Origin: Ureibacillus xyleni
GTDB lineage: Bacteria; Bacillota; Bacilli; Bacillales_A; Planococcaceae
Assembly (NCBI RefSeq): GCF_900217795.1
Contig: NZ_OBMQ01000005.1
Location: forward strand, 214,782-278,781
Reading direction: 5' to 3'
Length of the DNA: 64,000 nt
This document shows positions 23,280 to 34,187 of the stretch, piece after piece. A program made the position numbers and the translations under genes. The notes below the pieces were generated by a model. The model worked only from the letters and a program-made list of their open reading frames with translations. It was not told the origin of the DNA and did not search any database. Every line of letters starts with the position of its first letter. Position 1 is the stretch's first letter.

Positions 23280-23588
23280 ATGCATGTAAAAAAGGGTGAC
23301 AAAGTCAAAGTTATCACTGGTAAAGATAAAGGTAAAGTAGGCGTAGTTTTAGCAGCTTTCCCTAAACAAGACCGTGTTCTTGTTGAAGGTGTAAACATTG
23401 TGAAAAAACACGTTAAACCTAACCAGTTAAACCCACAAGGTGGTATTGTTAGCCAAGAAGCAGCAATCCACGTTTCGAACGTAATGCTAATCGATCCTAA
23501 ATCTGGCGAGCCGACTCGCGTAGGTTACAAAATCGAAGACGGCAAAAAAGTTCGTGTTGCAAAAAAATCAGGTGCAGTAATCGACTAA
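23280..23588 (+). CDS. rplX: 50S ribosomal protein L24
   Basis: L24 initiates 50S assembly through its KOW domain ([18 protein letters not shown], residues 4-21). The frame is open from further upstream, but the ATG at 23280 gives the family start MHVKKGDK and is preceded by AAGGAGGTG (23262-23270). The product is 102 residues. Confidence 0.99.
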   Translation: MHVKKGDKVKVITGKDKGKVGVVLAAFPKQDRVLVEGVNIVKKHVKPNQLNPQGGIVSQEAAIHVSNVMLIDPKSGEPTRVGYKIEDGKKVRVAKKSGAVID

Positions 23589-23616
23589 TAAGTAAATTGA
23601 GAAGGGAGGTACGAAC

Positions 23617-24156
23617 ATGAGCCGCCTAAAAGAAAAATATACAAAAGAAGTTTCTCCAGCTCTTATGAGCAAATTTGGATATAAATCAGTAATGCAAGTG
23701 CCAAAAGTTGAAAAAATCGTAATCAACATGGGTGTTGGTGACGCTGTACAAAACTCTAAAGCATTAGATTCTGCTGTAGAAGAATTAACAATCATCACTG
23801 GTCAAAAACCAGTTGTAACTAAAGCTAAAAAATCGATCGCAGGTTTCCGCTTACGTGAAGGTATGGCAATCGGTGCAAAAGTTACATTACGTGGTGAACG
23901 TATGTATGAATTCTTGGATAAATTAATCGCTATCGCACTTCCACGTGTACGTGACTTCCATGGTGTTTCTAAAAAATCATTCGATGGTCGCGGTAACTAC
24001 ACTTTAGGTGTTAAAGAACAATTAATTTTCCCAGAGATCGATTACGATAAAGTTTCAAAAGTACGCGGTATGGACATCGTGATCGTAACAACTGCGAATT
24101 CTGACGAAGAAGCTCGCGAGTTATTGACACAATTCGGTATGCCGTTCCAAAAGTAA
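23617..24156 (+). CDS. rplE: 50S ribosomal protein L5
   Basis: L5 binds 5S rRNA and contacts P-site tRNA. The 179-residue product contains [20 protein letters not shown] and ends [13 protein letters not shown]. It starts behind AAGGGAGG, 28 bases after rplX. Confidence 0.99.
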   Translation: MSRLKEKYTKEVSPALMSKFGYKSVMQVPKVEKIVINMGVGDAVQNSKALDSAVEELTIITGQKPVVTKAKKSIAGFRLREGMAIGAKVTLRGERMYEFLDKLIAIALPRVRDFHGVSKKSFDGRGNYTLGVKEQLIFPEIDYDKVSKVRGMDIVIVTTANSDEEARELLTQFGMPFQK

Positions 24157-24159
24157 TAA

Positions 24160-24363
<204 letters not shown>

Positions 24364-24392
24364 TCCCCGAAATTGGGAAGGAGGTAAAATCA

Positions 24393-24791
24393 ATGACAAT
24401 GTCAGATCCAATTGCAGATATGCTGACTCGCATCCGTAATGCGAACATGGTTCGTCACGAAAAATTAGAAGTACCTGCTTCTAATTTAAAGAAAGAAATC
24501 GCTGAAATCTTAAAGCGTGAAGGTTTCGTTCGTGATGTTGAGTATGTTGAAGATAATAAGCAAGGTATCATCCGTATCTTCTTAAAATATGGAAGAGATA
24601 ACGAACGTGTTATCACTGGTTTAAAACGTATTTCAAAACCTGGCTTACGTGTATACGCTAAAACTAACGAAGTACCAAAAGTACTTAATGGTTTAGGTAT
24701 CGCTTTAGTATCTACTTCTCAAGGTGTACTAACTGATAAAGAAGCACGTGCTAAACAAGTTGGCGGAGAAATCTTAGCTTACATTTGGTAA
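24393..24791 (+). CDS. rpsH: 30S ribosomal protein S8
   Basis: S8 organises the central domain of 16S rRNA, and in E. coli it represses the spc operon. The 132-residue product begins [18 protein letters not shown]. Of two possible ATG codons (24393 and 24399), the first has the better 8-base spacing from GGAGG and matches the Bacillus length. Confidence 0.99.
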   Translation: MTMSDPIADMLTRIRNANMVRHEKLEVPASNLKKEIAEILKREGFVRDVEYVEDNKQGIIRIFLKYGRDNERVITGLKRISKPGLRVYAKTNEVPKVLNGLGIALVSTSQGVLTDKEARAKQVGGEILAYIW

Positions 24792-24821
24792 TTAGTAATA
24801 TATGAATGGAGGTGCAACTAA

Positions 24822-25361
24822 ATGTCTCGTGTAGGTAAAAAACCAATCGAGGTTCCAGCTAACGTTACTGTGACTGTTGCTGAAGACAACACAGTTACTG
24901 TTAAAGGACCAAAAGGCGAATTAACTCGTCAATTCAATACTGAAATGAAATTTGAGCAAGAAGGCAACATCATTACGATCGTTCGTCCTTCTGAATCAAA
25001 AGAACACCGTACTATCCATGGTACAACTCGTGCGCTATTAGCAAACATGGTAACTGGTGTTTCTGAAGGATTCTCTCGTTCACTAGAACTTATCGGTGTC
25101 GGTTACCGTGCGCAATTACAAGGTAAAAAGCTTGTTCTAAACGTAGGGTACTCTCATCCAGTAGAGTTCACACCTGAAGAAGGTCTAGAAGTGGAAGTTC
25201 CTTCAAACACTAAAGTGATCGTTAAAGGTATTAGCAAGGAACGTGTTGGTGCTTTAGCATCTAACATTCGTGACGTTCGTCCACCAGAGCCATACAAAGG
25301 TAAAGGTATTCGTTATGAAGGCGAATATGTACGTCGTAAAGAAGGTAAAACAGGTAAATAA
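24822..25361 (+). CDS. rplF: 50S ribosomal protein L6
   Basis: L6 lies near the sarcin-ricin loop and the factor-binding site. The 179-residue product has two similar domains and the C-terminal [21 protein letters not shown]. It starts behind TGGAGGTG. Confidence 0.99.
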   Translation: MSRVGKKPIEVPANVTVTVAEDNTVTVKGPKGELTRQFNTEMKFEQEGNIITIVRPSESKEHRTIHGTTRALLANMVTGVSEGFSRSLELIGVGYRAQLQGKKLVLNVGYSHPVEFTPEEGLEVEVPSNTKVIVKGISKERVGALASNIRDVRPPEPYKGKGIRYEGEYVRRKEGKTGK

Positions 25362-25394
25362 TGCTCTAAGAAGCGTTAGAAAGGAGTGACCTCT

Positions 25395-25754
25395 GTGATT
25401 ACGAAACAAGATAAAAATCAAGTTCGTAAAAAACGTCATGCGCGTGTACGTTCTAAAATCTCAGGTACTGCTGAGCGTCCACGTTTAAACGTATTCCGTT
25501 CAAACAAGAACATTTATGCGCAAATTATTGACGATGTTGCTGGTGTTACACTTGTTAGTGCATCAACTCAAGAAAATGGTTTTGAGGGTGCAGGTAGCAA
25601 TGTAGAAGCTGCAACTAAAATCGGTGAAACAATCGCTAAACGCGCTGCGGAAAAAAATATTACTGCTGTTGTATTTGACCGTGGTGGTTACTTATATCAT
25701 GGACGTGTAAAAGCTTTAGCTGAAGCTGCACGTGAAAACGGCTTAGAATTTTAA
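25395..25754 (+). CDS. rplR: 50S ribosomal protein L18
   Basis: L18 binds 5S rRNA with L5. A GTG at 25386 is in frame but overlaps the AAGGAG ribosome-binding site. The GTG at 25395 has an 8-base spacing and gives the family N-terminus MITKQDKNQ, so it is chosen (119 residues). The C-terminal [19 protein letters not shown] is diagnostic. Confidence 0.98.
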   Translation: MITKQDKNQVRKKRHARVRSKISGTAERPRLNVFRSNKNIYAQIIDDVAGVTLVSASTQENGFEGAGSNVEAATKIGETIAKRAAEKNITAVVFDRGGYLYHGRVKALAEAARENGLEF

Positions 25755-25775
25755 TAAGAAGGAGGGACATACTTC

Positions 25776-26276
25776 ATGAGTCGCATTGACGCAAACAAAC
25801 TTGAACTTGAAGAACGCGTAGTTACAATTAACCGCGTTGCAAAAGTTGTTAAAGGTGGACGTCGCTTCCGCTTTACAGCACTAGTTGTTGTAGGTGATAA
25901 AAACGGTCATGTAGGTTTTGGTACTGGTAAAGCTCAAGAGGTTCCAGACGCAATCCGCAAAGCTGTAGAAGACGCGAAGAAAAACTTAATCGAAGTGCCA
26001 CTTGTTGGTGGAACAACTCCACATGACGTGGTTGGTCGCTTCGGAGCAGGTCAAATCTTAATTAAACCTGCAGCTCCTGGTACTGGAGTTATTGCTGGTG
26101 GTCCTGTACGTGCTGTACTTGAACTTGCTGGTGTTACTGATATTCTTTCAAAATCTCTTGGTTCTAACACACCAATTAACATGGTGCGTGCAACTATCGC
26201 AGGTTTAAATGAATTAAAACGCGCAGAGGAAGTTGCAAAACTTCGCGGTAAATCAGTGGAAGAACTATTAGGTTAA
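25776..26276 (+). CDS. rpsE: 30S ribosomal protein S5
   Basis: S5 contributes to translational accuracy and to the mRNA entry site. The 166-residue product has the double-stranded-RNA-binding-like domain with [19 protein letters not shown]. The loop that carries spectinomycin-resistance changes in other species reads normally. It starts behind AAGGAGGG. Confidence 0.99.
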   Translation: MSRIDANKLELEERVVTINRVAKVVKGGRRFRFTALVVVGDKNGHVGFGTGKAQEVPDAIRKAVEDAKKNLIEVPLVGGTTPHDVVGRFGAGQILIKPAAPGTGVIAGGPVRAVLELAGVTDILSKSLGSNTPINMVRATIAGLNELKRAEEVAKLRGKSVEELLG

Positions 26277-26290
26277 GGGGGGGAATTATA

Positions 26291-26473
26291 ATGGCAAATA
26301 AATTAGAAATTACCCTTACTAAATCTTTGATCGGTACAAAACCAGGGCAACGTAAAATCATTGAAGCATTAGGTTTACGCAAAGTAAACTCTACTGTTGA
26401 ACAAGCTGATAACGCTGCTATCCGTGGTATGATTGATAAAGTAGCTCACTTAGTTACTGTAAAAGAAAATTAA
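26291..26473 (+). CDS. rpmD: 50S ribosomal protein L30
   Basis: L30 is a 60-residue protein with [23 protein letters not shown]. Its ribosome-binding site is an unusual run of seven or eight G residues (about 26277-26284). It starts 14 bases after rpsE. Confidence 0.98.
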   Translation: MANKLEITLTKSLIGTKPGQRKIIEALGLRKVNSTVEQADNAAIRGMIDKVAHLVTVKEN

Positions 26474-26506
26474 TTTTTAAACTTTGAACAAGGAGGTGCC
26501 ACCTAT

Positions 26507-26947
26507 ATGAAACTTCATGAGTTAAAACCAGCAGAAGGTTCTCGTAAAGAACGCAACCGTGTTGGTCGTGGTATCGGTTCTGGTAATGGTAAAACTGCAG
26601 GTAAAGGTCATAAAGGTCAAAACGCTCGTTCTGGCGGCGGCGTTCGTCCTGGATTTGAGGGGGGTCAAAACCCACTATTCCGTCGTTTACCAAAACGTGG
26701 CTTTACGAACATTAACCGTAAAGAATACGCTATCTTGAACCTTGATGCATTAAATCGTTTCGAAGACGGCGCAGAAGTAACACCTGCATTGTTATTAGAA
26801 ACTGGAGTTGTAAGCAGTGAAAAAGCTGGCATTAAGATTCTAGGTAATGGAACTCTTAATAAAAAGCTTACTGTGAAAGCTCATAAGTTCTCTGCTTCAG
26901 CTAAAGAAGCTATCGAGAACGCTGGCGGAACAACTGAGGTGATTTAA
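26507..26947 (+). CDS. rplO: 50S ribosomal protein L15
   Basis: L15 is a late-assembly 50S protein. The 146-residue product begins [20 protein letters not shown] and has the glycine-rich [20 protein letters not shown] segment. Its TAA overlaps the secY ATG by one base (TAATG). Confidence 0.99.
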   Translation: MKLHELKPAEGSRKERNRVGRGIGSGNGKTAGKGHKGQNARSGGGVRPGFEGGQNPLFRRLPKRGFTNINRKEYAILNLDALNRFEDGAEVTPALLLETGVVSSEKAGIKILGNGTLNKKLTVKAHKFSASAKEAIENAGGTTEVI

Positions 26948-28242
26948 TGTTTCAAACAATCTCAAACTTTATGCGCGTTCGAGATATACGAAATAAAATC
27001 ATTTTCACTCTCTTAATGTTGATTGTTTTTCGTATCGGGACTTTTATTCCGGTACCAAACGTCGACTCAGAAGTATTAAAGGTAGCCGATGAATTTAATT
27101 TAATTGGCTTCCTTAATACATTTGGCGGTGGTGCACTGTCTAACTTCTCAATTTTTGCATTGGGAATTATGCCTTACATTACTGCTTCCATTATTGTTCA
27201 ACTATTACAAATGGATGTTGTACCTAAGTTTGCAGAATGGGCTAAACAAGGTGATGTTGGACGTCGTAAGCTTGCACAGTTTACACGTTATTTAACAATT
27301 GTTTTAGCGTTCATCCAGGCTTTCGCCATGTCATTTGGTTTTAATCAAATGTACGGTGGATCGTTAATTAAAGACACAAGTGTTTTGTCATACTTAACAA
27401 TTGCAGTTGTATTAACTGGTGGTACTGCTTTCTTATTATGGTTAGGGGAACAAATTACTTCTCATGGTGTTGGAAACGGTATTTCAATCATTATCTTCGC
27501 AGGTATTGTTGCAGCTCTTCCAACTACTGTGAACCAAATTTATGCACAACAAATCGAGGATGCTGGTGATCAGTTATTCATTCGAATTGCTATCCTAGTA
27601 TTACTTGCTTTGATTATGCTTGCAGTTGTAGTCGGTGTTATTTACTTCCAACAAGCGTTGCGTAAAATTCCGATTCAATATGCAAAACGAGTTGCGGGAC
27701 GTACTGCTCAAGTTGGTGGACAACAAACTCATTTACCGTTAAAAGTAAATGCTGCAGGGGTTATTCCGGTAATCTTTGCAATAGCGTTCATTGTTACACC
27801 TCAAACTTTAGCTACATTCTTCGGTCAAAATGATATCACTTCTTTCATTCAAAATACGTTTGATTATACAAAACCTGTTGGAATGATTATATATATTGCA
27901 TTGATTGTTGCATTTACCTACTTCTATGCATTTATTCAAGTGAATCCAGAAAACTTGACAGACAACTTGAAAAAACAAGGTGCTTATATTCCTGGTATTC
28001 GTCCGGGAAATGATACACAAGAATACTTAACAAAAGTTTTATATCGTTTAACATTTGTTGGTGCTATATTCTTAGTTGTAATCTCTGTATTACCGATACT
28101 ATTTATTAATTTCATGAATCTACCTGCTACGGCACAAATCGGTGGAACTAGTGTTATTATCGTTGTCGGTGTTGCATTAGAAACAATGAAACAATTAGAA
28201 TCTCAATTAGTTAAACGTCATTATAAAGGCTTTATGAAATAA
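26947..28242 (+). CDS. secY: Preprotein translocase channel subunit SecY
   Basis: SecY forms the protein-conducting channel of the plasma membrane with SecE and SecG. The 431-residue product has ten predicted membrane helices, the conserved GIMPYITASIIVQLLQ segment near residue 75 and the GIRPGNDTQEYL cytoplasmic loop near residue 350. Length equals that of B. subtilis SecY. It is translationally coupled to rplO. Confidence 0.99.
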   Translation: MFQTISNFMRVRDIRNKIIFTLLMLIVFRIGTFIPVPNVDSEVLKVADEFNLIGFLNTFGGGALSNFSIFALGIMPYITASIIVQLLQMDVVPKFAEWAKQGDVGRRKLAQFTRYLTIVLAFIQAFAMSFGFNQMYGGSLIKDTSVLSYLTIAVVLTGGTAFLLWLGEQITSHGVGNGISIIIFAGIVAALPTTVNQIYAQQIEDAGDQLFIRIAILVLLALIMLAVVVGVIYFQQALRKIPIQYAKRVAGRTAQVGGQQTHLPLKVNAAGVIPVIFAIAFIVTPQTLATFFGQNDITSFIQNTFDYTKPVGMIIYIALIVAFTYFYAFIQVNPENLTDNLKKQGAYIPGIRPGNDTQEYLTKVLYRLTFVGAIFLVVISVLPILFINFMNLPATAQIGGTSVIIVVGVALETMKQLESQLVKRHYKGFMK

Positions 28243-28288
28243 TTTGCAGGTTTTAGGAAACTCTTTGTTTCCTAACCCGCAGTATTAG

Positions 28289-28959
<671 letters not shown>

Positions 28960-28960
<1 letters not shown>

Positions 28961-29330
28961 TACCCGGCATTAGGCGAAAGTCAAACTGCTTTACTTGGGA
29001 GACGTGCGGAGGGCAACATTAAAACATTATTTTTGAGAGTTGCAAAAGCATATTGTGCCCGGTATACACTCAAACAAAAGTGGGAAACTTTCCAACTTTT
29101 GAATAAGTGTTAGGGTTTCGTGGAAGCATCTGTATAAAGGGTATGAATCTCTCATCCAGACTTATCCGTAACCGGTTAGTCGTTCCTGGATTGTGTGAAG
29201 CGAAACCAGACGAGCGTCTTTCGAACATCTCTCACAATCCAAAGTTTATAATGTAGTTGCTTCTTACTGGAAGAAAACAGTTGCAATAATTCTCTATCTC
29301 GTGTAAGTTAGAGAATTGGGAATTGCATAT
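28960..29330 (+). ncRNA. Candidate structured RNA or infA leader in the adk-infA gap
   Basis: This stretch contains no credible reading frame but many helices. ATACC/GGTAT plus GGCA/TGCC (28960-28969 with 29056-29065) close a first domain that holds GCAAC/GTTGC (29013-29017 with 29039-29043). A nested hairpin spans 29065-29111. GGTTTCG (29114-29120) pairs with CGAAACC (29201-29207). ATCCAG (29154-29159)/CTGGAT (29186-29191) and GGATTGTG (29188-29195)/CACAATCC (29233-29240) are mutually exclusive. A 9-pair stem, AATTCTCTA/TAGAGAATT (29288-29317), is extended by GCAAT/ATTGC and stands just before the infA ribosome-binding site. It matched no RNA family I could recall. Whether it is a separate RNA, a cis-acting leader or decayed gene sequence is open. 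Confidence 0.4.
29040..29068 (+). promoter_or_regulatory. Possible sigma-A promoter within the adk-infA gap
   Basis: TTGCAA (29040-29045) and TATACA (29063-29068) are 17 bases apart. If used, it would start a leader of about 270 bases ahead of infA that covers most of the paired elements. Confidence 0.4.
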
Positions 29331-29348
29331 AGAAGGGAGACAGGATTG

Positions 29349-29567
29349 ATGGCGAAAGACGATGTAATTGAAGTCGAAGGAACAGTTGTTGAGACTTTGC
29401 CAAACGCGATGTTTAAGGTAGAATTAGAAAATGGGCACACAGTGCTAGCACACGTATCTGGAAAGATTCGTATGCACTTTATTAGAATTTTACCAGGAGA
29501 TAAGGTTACTATCGAGTTATCTCCATATGATTTAACTCGCGGTCGTATCACATACCGTTTTAAATAA
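29349..29567 (+). CDS. infA: Translation initiation factor IF-1
   Basis: IF-1 blocks the ribosomal A site during initiation. The 72-residue S1/OB-fold protein begins [20 protein letters not shown]. The frame is open 33 bases further upstream, but the family start is the ATG at 29349, with GGGAG about 10 bases before it. It follows the structured non-coding stretch and precedes rpmJ by 37 bases. Confidence 0.99.
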   Translation: MAKDDVIEVEGTVVETLPNAMFKVELENGHTVLAHVSGKIRMHFIRILPGDKVTIELSPYDLTRGRITYRFK

Positions 29568-29604
29568 TCTTTTGCACTCCGGACTATTAAGGAGGTTGGG
29601 TTAG

Positions 29605-29718
<114 letters not shown>

Positions 29719-29741
29719 TTAGAAGGAGGTGCACTTAAAGT

Positions 29742-30107
29742 ATGGCACGTATTGCTGGTGTTGATATTCCTCGTGACAAACGCGTGGTAATTTCATTAAC
29801 TTACATCTACGGAATTGGTAAAACAACATCTCAAAAAGTATTAGCTGCTGCTGGTGTTAACGCTGACACACGCGTTCGCGATCTTACTGAAGATGAGTTA
29901 AACAAAATCCGTGAACAATTAGATAAATACAAAGTGGAAGGTGACTTACGTCGCGAAATTTCACTTAACATTAAACGCTTGATGGAAATCGGTTCATTCC
30001 GTGGTATCCGTCACCGTCGTGGTTTACCTGTTCGTGGTCAAAATACGAAAAACAATGCGCGTACGCGTAAAGGTCCTCGTAAAACTGTAGCGAACAAGAA
30101 AAAATAA
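29742..30107 (+). CDS. rpsM: 30S ribosomal protein S13
   Basis: S13 bridges the subunits and contacts P-site tRNA. The 121-residue product begins [20 protein letters not shown] and ends in a basic tail. It starts behind AAGGAGGTG, 23 bases after rpmJ. Confidence 0.99.
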   Translation: MARIAGVDIPRDKRVVISLTYIYGIGKTTSQKVLAAAGVNADTRVRDLTEDELNKIREQLDKYKVEGDLRREISLNIKRLMEIGSFRGIRHRRGLPVRGQNTKNNARTRKGPRKTVANKKK

Positions 30108-30114
30108 TAAGTAA

Positions 30115-30522
<408 letters not shown>

Positions 30523-30531
30523 TGGGTGCAT

Positions 30532-30636
30532 CTCAAATCTAATTTGAGTTCATCATTGCTTGTACAAAACAAAAATCTTGTGCAAAATTTATAAAGTCAA
30601 CACTTTTTGACTATTATGATGTTATGAACCTATACA
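30532..30636 (+). promoter_or_regulatory. rpsK-rpoA gap: hairpin and putative promoter
   Basis: A 7-pair hairpin, CTCAAAT/ATTTGAG (30532-30548), lacks a T run. Further down, TTGACT (30607-30612) and TATACA (30631-30636) are 18 bases apart and could give rpoA-rplQ an internal promoter 29 bases before the rpoA start. Confidence 0.4.
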
Positions 30637-30664
30637 TTCGATGTTTTGAAGGAGGGTAAATTGA

Positions 30665-31609
30665 ATGATCGAAATTGAAAAACCAAAGATTGAAACTGTT
30701 GAGATCAGCGAAGATTCCAAATATGGTAAGTTTGTTGTAGAACCGCTTGAACGCGGCTATGGAAACACTTTGGGTAATTCTTTACGTCGTATCCTTCTGT
30801 CTTCTTTACCAGGAGCTGCTGTTACATCTATTCAAATTGATGGCGTGTTACACGAATTCTCTACTGTAGAAGGCGTTGTAGAAGACGTTGCTTCAATTAT
30901 TCTGAATATCAAAAAGCTTGCACTAAAAATCTACTCTGACGAAGAAAAAGTTATTGAGATTGACGTGAAAGGTGATGCAACAGTTACAGCTGCCGATATT
31001 ACGCATGACAGTGACGTAGAGATTTTAAATCCAGACCTACACATTGCACAAATCGCTAAAAATGGTCATCTACGTATGCGCATGTATGCTCGTCGTGGCC
31101 GTGGCTATACTCCTGCTGATCAAAACAAACGTGAGGATCTAAGTATCGGCGTGATCCCGATCGACTCTATTTACACTCCAGTTTCACGCGTTAATTTTCA
31201 AGTGGAGAACACTCGTGTTGGACAAAACTCTGATTTCGACAAGTTATCACTTGATGTGTGGACAGATGGAAGCATCGGTCCAAAAGAGGCGATTTCGCTC
31301 GGAGCTAAAATTTTAACTGAGCACCTTAACATCTTCGTAGGCTTAACTAATGAAGCACAAACTGCTGAAATCATGGTCGAAAAAGAAGAGGATCAAAAAG
31401 AGAAAGTTTTAGAGATGACGATTGAAGAACTAGATCTTTCTGTACGTTCTTACAACTGCTTAAAACGCGCTGGTATCAATACGGTATTAGAACTTGCGAA
31501 TAAGTCAGAAGACGACATGATGAAGGTACGTAATCTTGGTCGTAAATCGCTAGAAGAAGTTAAAGCGAAATTAGAAGAGCTTGGATTAGGACTGCGCAAA
31601 GAAGACTAA
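30665..31609 (+). CDS. rpoA: RNA polymerase alpha subunit
   Basis: Alpha dimerises to start assembly of RNA polymerase and contacts UP elements and activators through its C-terminal domain. The 314-residue product has the N-terminal [20 protein letters not shown] segment and the C-terminal domain with [15 protein letters not shown] and [15 protein letters not shown]. Length is normal. It starts behind GAAGGAGGG. Confidence 0.99.
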   Translation: MIEIEKPKIETVEISEDSKYGKFVVEPLERGYGNTLGNSLRRILLSSLPGAAVTSIQIDGVLHEFSTVEGVVEDVASIILNIKKLALKIYSDEEKVIEIDVKGDATVTAADITHDSDVEILNPDLHIAQIAKNGHLRMRMYARRGRGYTPADQNKREDLSIGVIPIDSIYTPVSRVNFQVENTRVGQNSDFDKLSLDVWTDGSIGPKEAISLGAKILTEHLNIFVGLTNEAQTAEIMVEKEEDQKEKVLEMTIEELDLSVRSYNCLKRAGINTVLELANKSEDDMMKVRNLGRKSLEEVKAKLEELGLGLRKED

Positions 31610-31656
31610 TCAAGTGATTGAATTTATATAGTTCTGAAATAAAGGAGGGAACATCC

Positions 31657-32037
31657 ATGGGTTACAGAAAACTTGGTCGTACAAGTTCTCAACGTAAAGC
31701 GTTACTACGTGATTTAGCTACTGACTTAATCATTAACGAACGCATTGAAACAACTGAAGCACGTGCGAAAGAATTACGTTCAGTTGTTGAAAAAATGATT
31801 ACTTTAGGTAAACGTGGAGACTTACATGCTCGTCGTCAAGCGGCTGCATTTATCCGTCGTGAAGTAGTAACAACTACAGACGAAGAAGGTAACGAAACAA
31901 CTTCATTTGCACTTCAAAAATTATTTAATGATGTTGCACCACGTTATACTGACCGTCAAGGTGGTTACACTCGTATTCTTAAAGTAGGTCCTCGCCGTGG
32001 TGACGGTGCGCCTGTAGTTGTAATTGAATTAGTATAA
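31657..32037 (+). CDS. rplQ: 50S ribosomal protein L17
   Basis: L17 is the last gene of the alpha operon. The product starts [20 protein letters not shown] at the ATG behind AAAGGAGGG; an open frame upstream has no ribosome-binding site. At 126 residues it is a few longer than B. subtilis L17, owing to the acidic insertion [10 protein letters not shown] near residue 75. Confidence 0.99.
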   Translation: MGYRKLGRTSSQRKALLRDLATDLIINERIETTEARAKELRSVVEKMITLGKRGDLHARRQAAAFIRREVVTTTDEEGNETTSFALQKLFNDVAPRYTDRQGGYTRILKVGPRRGDGAPVVVIELV

Positions 32038-32059
32038 TTTAGTTAAGCTACTTGCAATT

Positions 32060-32103
32060 GAGGGTGTCCGGTTCACCGGTTGAACCCGGACACCTCTTTT
32101 TTT
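32060..32103 (+). terminator. Intrinsic terminator after rplQ
   Basis: GAGGGTGTCCGG and CCGGACACCTC form a strong stem with one bulged G, followed by seven T residues. It ends the S10-spc-alpha transcript. Confidence 0.95.
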
Positions 32104-32117
32104 AAATAATGATTTAT

Positions 32118-32147
32118 ACGACAATAAAATGGCATGAGCGTTATAAT
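32118..32147 (+). promoter_or_regulatory. Possible promoter of a small RNA
   Basis: TATAAT at 32142-32147 is perfect. A weak -35, ACGACA (32118-32123), lies 18 bases upstream. It sits just after the rplQ terminator and 340 bases before the next gene. Confidence 0.45.
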
Positions 32148-32152
32148 GAGCG

Positions 32153-32278
32153 AGCAATCATTTGCGGCGTCTCGTCTAGCTCTCCGCACCTCATTCAACA
32201 AAGCACGGAATTGAGCAGCCGTGTCTTGTATTAAATGTTGTTAAAGCGCATTTCTCTGAATGGGGTGCGCGCTTTTTT
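32153..32278 (+). ncRNA. Candidate small RNA between rplQ and ecfA1
   Basis: A roughly 125-base unit lies between a TATAAT box and a terminator of its own, with no reading frame that uses it. It holds two hairpins, TGCGG/CCGCA (32163-32167 with 32184-32188) and CACGG/CCGTG (32204-32208 with 32219-32223), and then the terminator stem. It is clearly more GC-rich than the flanking intergenic DNA. A long 5' leader of ecfA1 ended by attenuation is the alternative; no known riboswitch consensus was recognised. Confidence 0.42.
32246..32278 (+). terminator. Intrinsic terminator ahead of ecfA1
   Basis: GCGCATTTC pairs with GGGGTGCGC (three G-U pairs), followed by GCTTTTTTATT. No annotated gene ends here, so it must end either the candidate small RNA or read-through from rplQ. 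Confidence 0.75.
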
Positions 32279-32432
32279 ATTATTCCTTAAAACAAATTAA
32301 ACATACAAATGACGAATTATACACTTATACATATGCAAAAATAATGTACGTTGCAATCTTACCTTTTTCCTTAAAGATTTGTTAACGTACCTTATTTTTA
32401 TATATGTCAAATAAAAACCGCTAAAAGTATAG

Positions 32433-32457
32433 AATTACACTACAATTCAGTGTAATT
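32433..32457 (+). other. 9-pair hairpin in the ecfA1 upstream region
   Basis: AATTACACT (32433-32441) and AGTGTAATT (32449-32457) form a perfect inverted repeat 37 bases before the ecfA1 start. It may be a protein operator or an RNA hairpin; no T run follows. The rest of 32279-32493 is A/T-rich, and no confident promoter was found. Confidence 0.5.
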
Positions 32458-32493
32458 TAGTTTGTAGAGTTTGAGCGAGAGGAGATTAGAATA

Positions 32494-33339
32494 GTGACGG
32501 AAATTTTGTCGTTTAACAACGTAAGTTACTCATATACACCAGATAATCCAAATGCTCGTAAAGCCGTTCAAAATGTGTCCTTCTCCATCTCAGAAGGCGA
32601 ATGGATTGCAATTGTTGGTCATAATGGTTCTGGTAAATCCACTATGGTGAAGCTTGTAAGTGGGTTACTTTTCCCACAAGAGGGTGAAGTTCGTGTTATG
32701 AGGGATGTATTAACAGAAGAAAATCTTTGGGAAATTCGTTCGCAAATCGGAATGGTTTTTCAAAATCCAGATAATCAGTTTGTAGGTGCTACTGTTCAAG
32801 ATGATGTAGCCTTTGCTCTAGAAAATAGTGGTGTTCCATATCAAGAGATGGTTCAACGTGTTCACAAATCCCTTGCTCAAGTTAAAATGGATAATTTTCT
32901 AAATCATGAACCACATCATTTATCAGGTGGACAAAAACAGCGTGTAGCGATTGCAGGTGCCCTTGCGATGCGTCCCAAAATATTAATTTTAGATGAATCA
33001 ACTTCTATGTTAGATCCACAGGGCCGGGATGAAGTGTTAAAAACTGTTCGTGCATTGCGTGAAGAAATTGGTTTAACTGTACTATCCATTACCCATGATG
33101 TAGAAGAAGCACTATATGCAGATCGTATTTTATTTATGAATGACGGAAAAAAATATGCTGAAGGTACACCGACAGAAATCTTTGCACTAGGAGACAAGCT
33201 TGTAGAATTTGGACTTGAGCTTCCCTTTGCAATGCGCATGACAAAACTTCTACAATCGAAAGGTGTACAGTTAGTAGGAGAACATATGACAGAAGAAGAG
33301 TTGGTGAATGATTTATGGACATCAAACTTCAACAAGTAA
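32494..33339 (+). CDS. ecfA1: Energy-coupling factor ATPase EcfA1
   Basis: This is one of two ATPases that power ECF-type vitamin and metal importers. The 281-residue protein has Walker A GHNGSGKST, Q-loop FQNPDNQFVG, signature LSGGQKQR, Walker B LILDESTSMLD and a switch histidine in ITHDVEEA. It starts with GTG behind GAGGAG. It overlaps ecfA2 by 25 bases and forms an operon with ecfA2, ecfT and probably truA, in the position usual for Firmicutes downstream of rplQ. Confidence 0.97.
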   Translation: MTEILSFNNVSYSYTPDNPNARKAVQNVSFSISEGEWIAIVGHNGSGKSTMVKLVSGLLFPQEGEVRVMRDVLTEENLWEIRSQIGMVFQNPDNQFVGATVQDDVAFALENSGVPYQEMVQRVHKSLAQVKMDNFLNHEPHHLSGGQKQRVAIAGALAMRPKILILDESTSMLDPQGRDEVLKTVRALREEIGLTVLSITHDVEEALYADRILFMNDGKKYAEGTPTEIFALGDKLVEFGLELPFAMRMTKLLQSKGVQLVGEHMTEEELVNDLWTSNFNK

Positions 33340-34187
33340 GCTACGCCTATTCGATTGGTACCCCATTTGAAAAGTACGCATTATTTGATGTTGATTTAAC
33401 GATTCCATCTCAGACGTATCAAGCAATTATAGGACATACAGGCTCAGGCAAATCCACTATACTACAACATTTTAATGGCCTATTAAAGCCTTCTAAAGGA
33501 CAAGTACATATTGGAGAACGGGTTATTGAAGCGGGTAAAAAAGCAAAGGAACTAAAGCCAATTCGTCAAAAGGTGGGAATTGTCTTTCAATTCCCAGAAC
33601 ATCAGCTTTTTGAAGAGACGGTATTAAAAGACATTATGTTCGGACCGATGAACTTTGGTGTTTCCGAAACAGAAGCAGAAAAACGTGCTAAGGAGCTTAT
33701 TAAACTGGTCGGTTTACCTGAAGAAACGTTAAATAAGTCACCCTTTGATTTATCAGGAGGGCAAATGCGACGTGTAGCCATTGCAGGAGTGTTAGCAATG
33801 GATCCAGAGGTTATTGTATTAGACGAGCCTACTGCAGGTCTTGACCCTCGTGGACAACGTGAAATTATGGATATGTTTTATACTTTGCATAAAGAAAGAG
33901 GACTCACGACAATTCTCGTAACCCATAGTATGGAAGACGCGGCGAAATATGCTGATCGAATTGCTATCATGCACGAAGGAAAATGTGTCTTAAATGGTAC
34001 ACCGCATGAAATCTTTTCTGATGCAAAGACATTGGAAACTTATCGATTGGAGTTGCCGCATATTGTAAGATTCCAACAAAAGATTGAAAATATGATGAAT
34101 CTACGTTTATCAAAGATTTGTTTAACGGAAGAAGAGCTTGCTGAGGAAGTTTCACGTGTCTTACGAAAGGGGCGTGATTACCAATGA
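33315..34187 (+). CDS. ecfA2: Energy-coupling factor ATPase EcfA2
   Basis: This 290-residue partner ATPase has Walker A GHTGSGKST, signature LSGGQMRR, Walker B VLDEPTAGLD and switch histidine VTHSMEDA. EcfA1 and EcfA2 form a heterodimer on EcfT. The gene starts inside the end of ecfA1, and its stop overlaps the ecfT start by four bases (ATGA). Confidence 0.97.
   Translation: MDIKLQQVSYAYSIGTPFEKYALFDVDLTIPSQTYQAIIGHTGSGKSTILQHFNGLLKPSKGQVHIGERVIEAGKKAKELKPIRQKVGIVFQFPEHQLFEETVLKDIMFGPMNFGVSETEAEKRAKELIKLVGLPEETLNKSPFDLSGGQMRRVAIAGVLAMDPEVIVLDEPTAGLDPRGQREIMDMFYTLHKERGLTTILVTHSMEDAAKYADRIAIMHEGKCVLNGTPHEIFSDAKTLETYRLELPHIVRFQQKIENMMNLRLSKICLTEEELAEEVSRVLRKGRDYQ

Noticed and set aside
28961..29348. 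Truncated map or ybzG gene, T-box, RNase P, tmRNA or group II intron in the adk-infA gap
   Set aside because: No frame gave recognisable residues of MetAP or a KOW domain, and none of the consensus cores I could recall for those RNAs is present.
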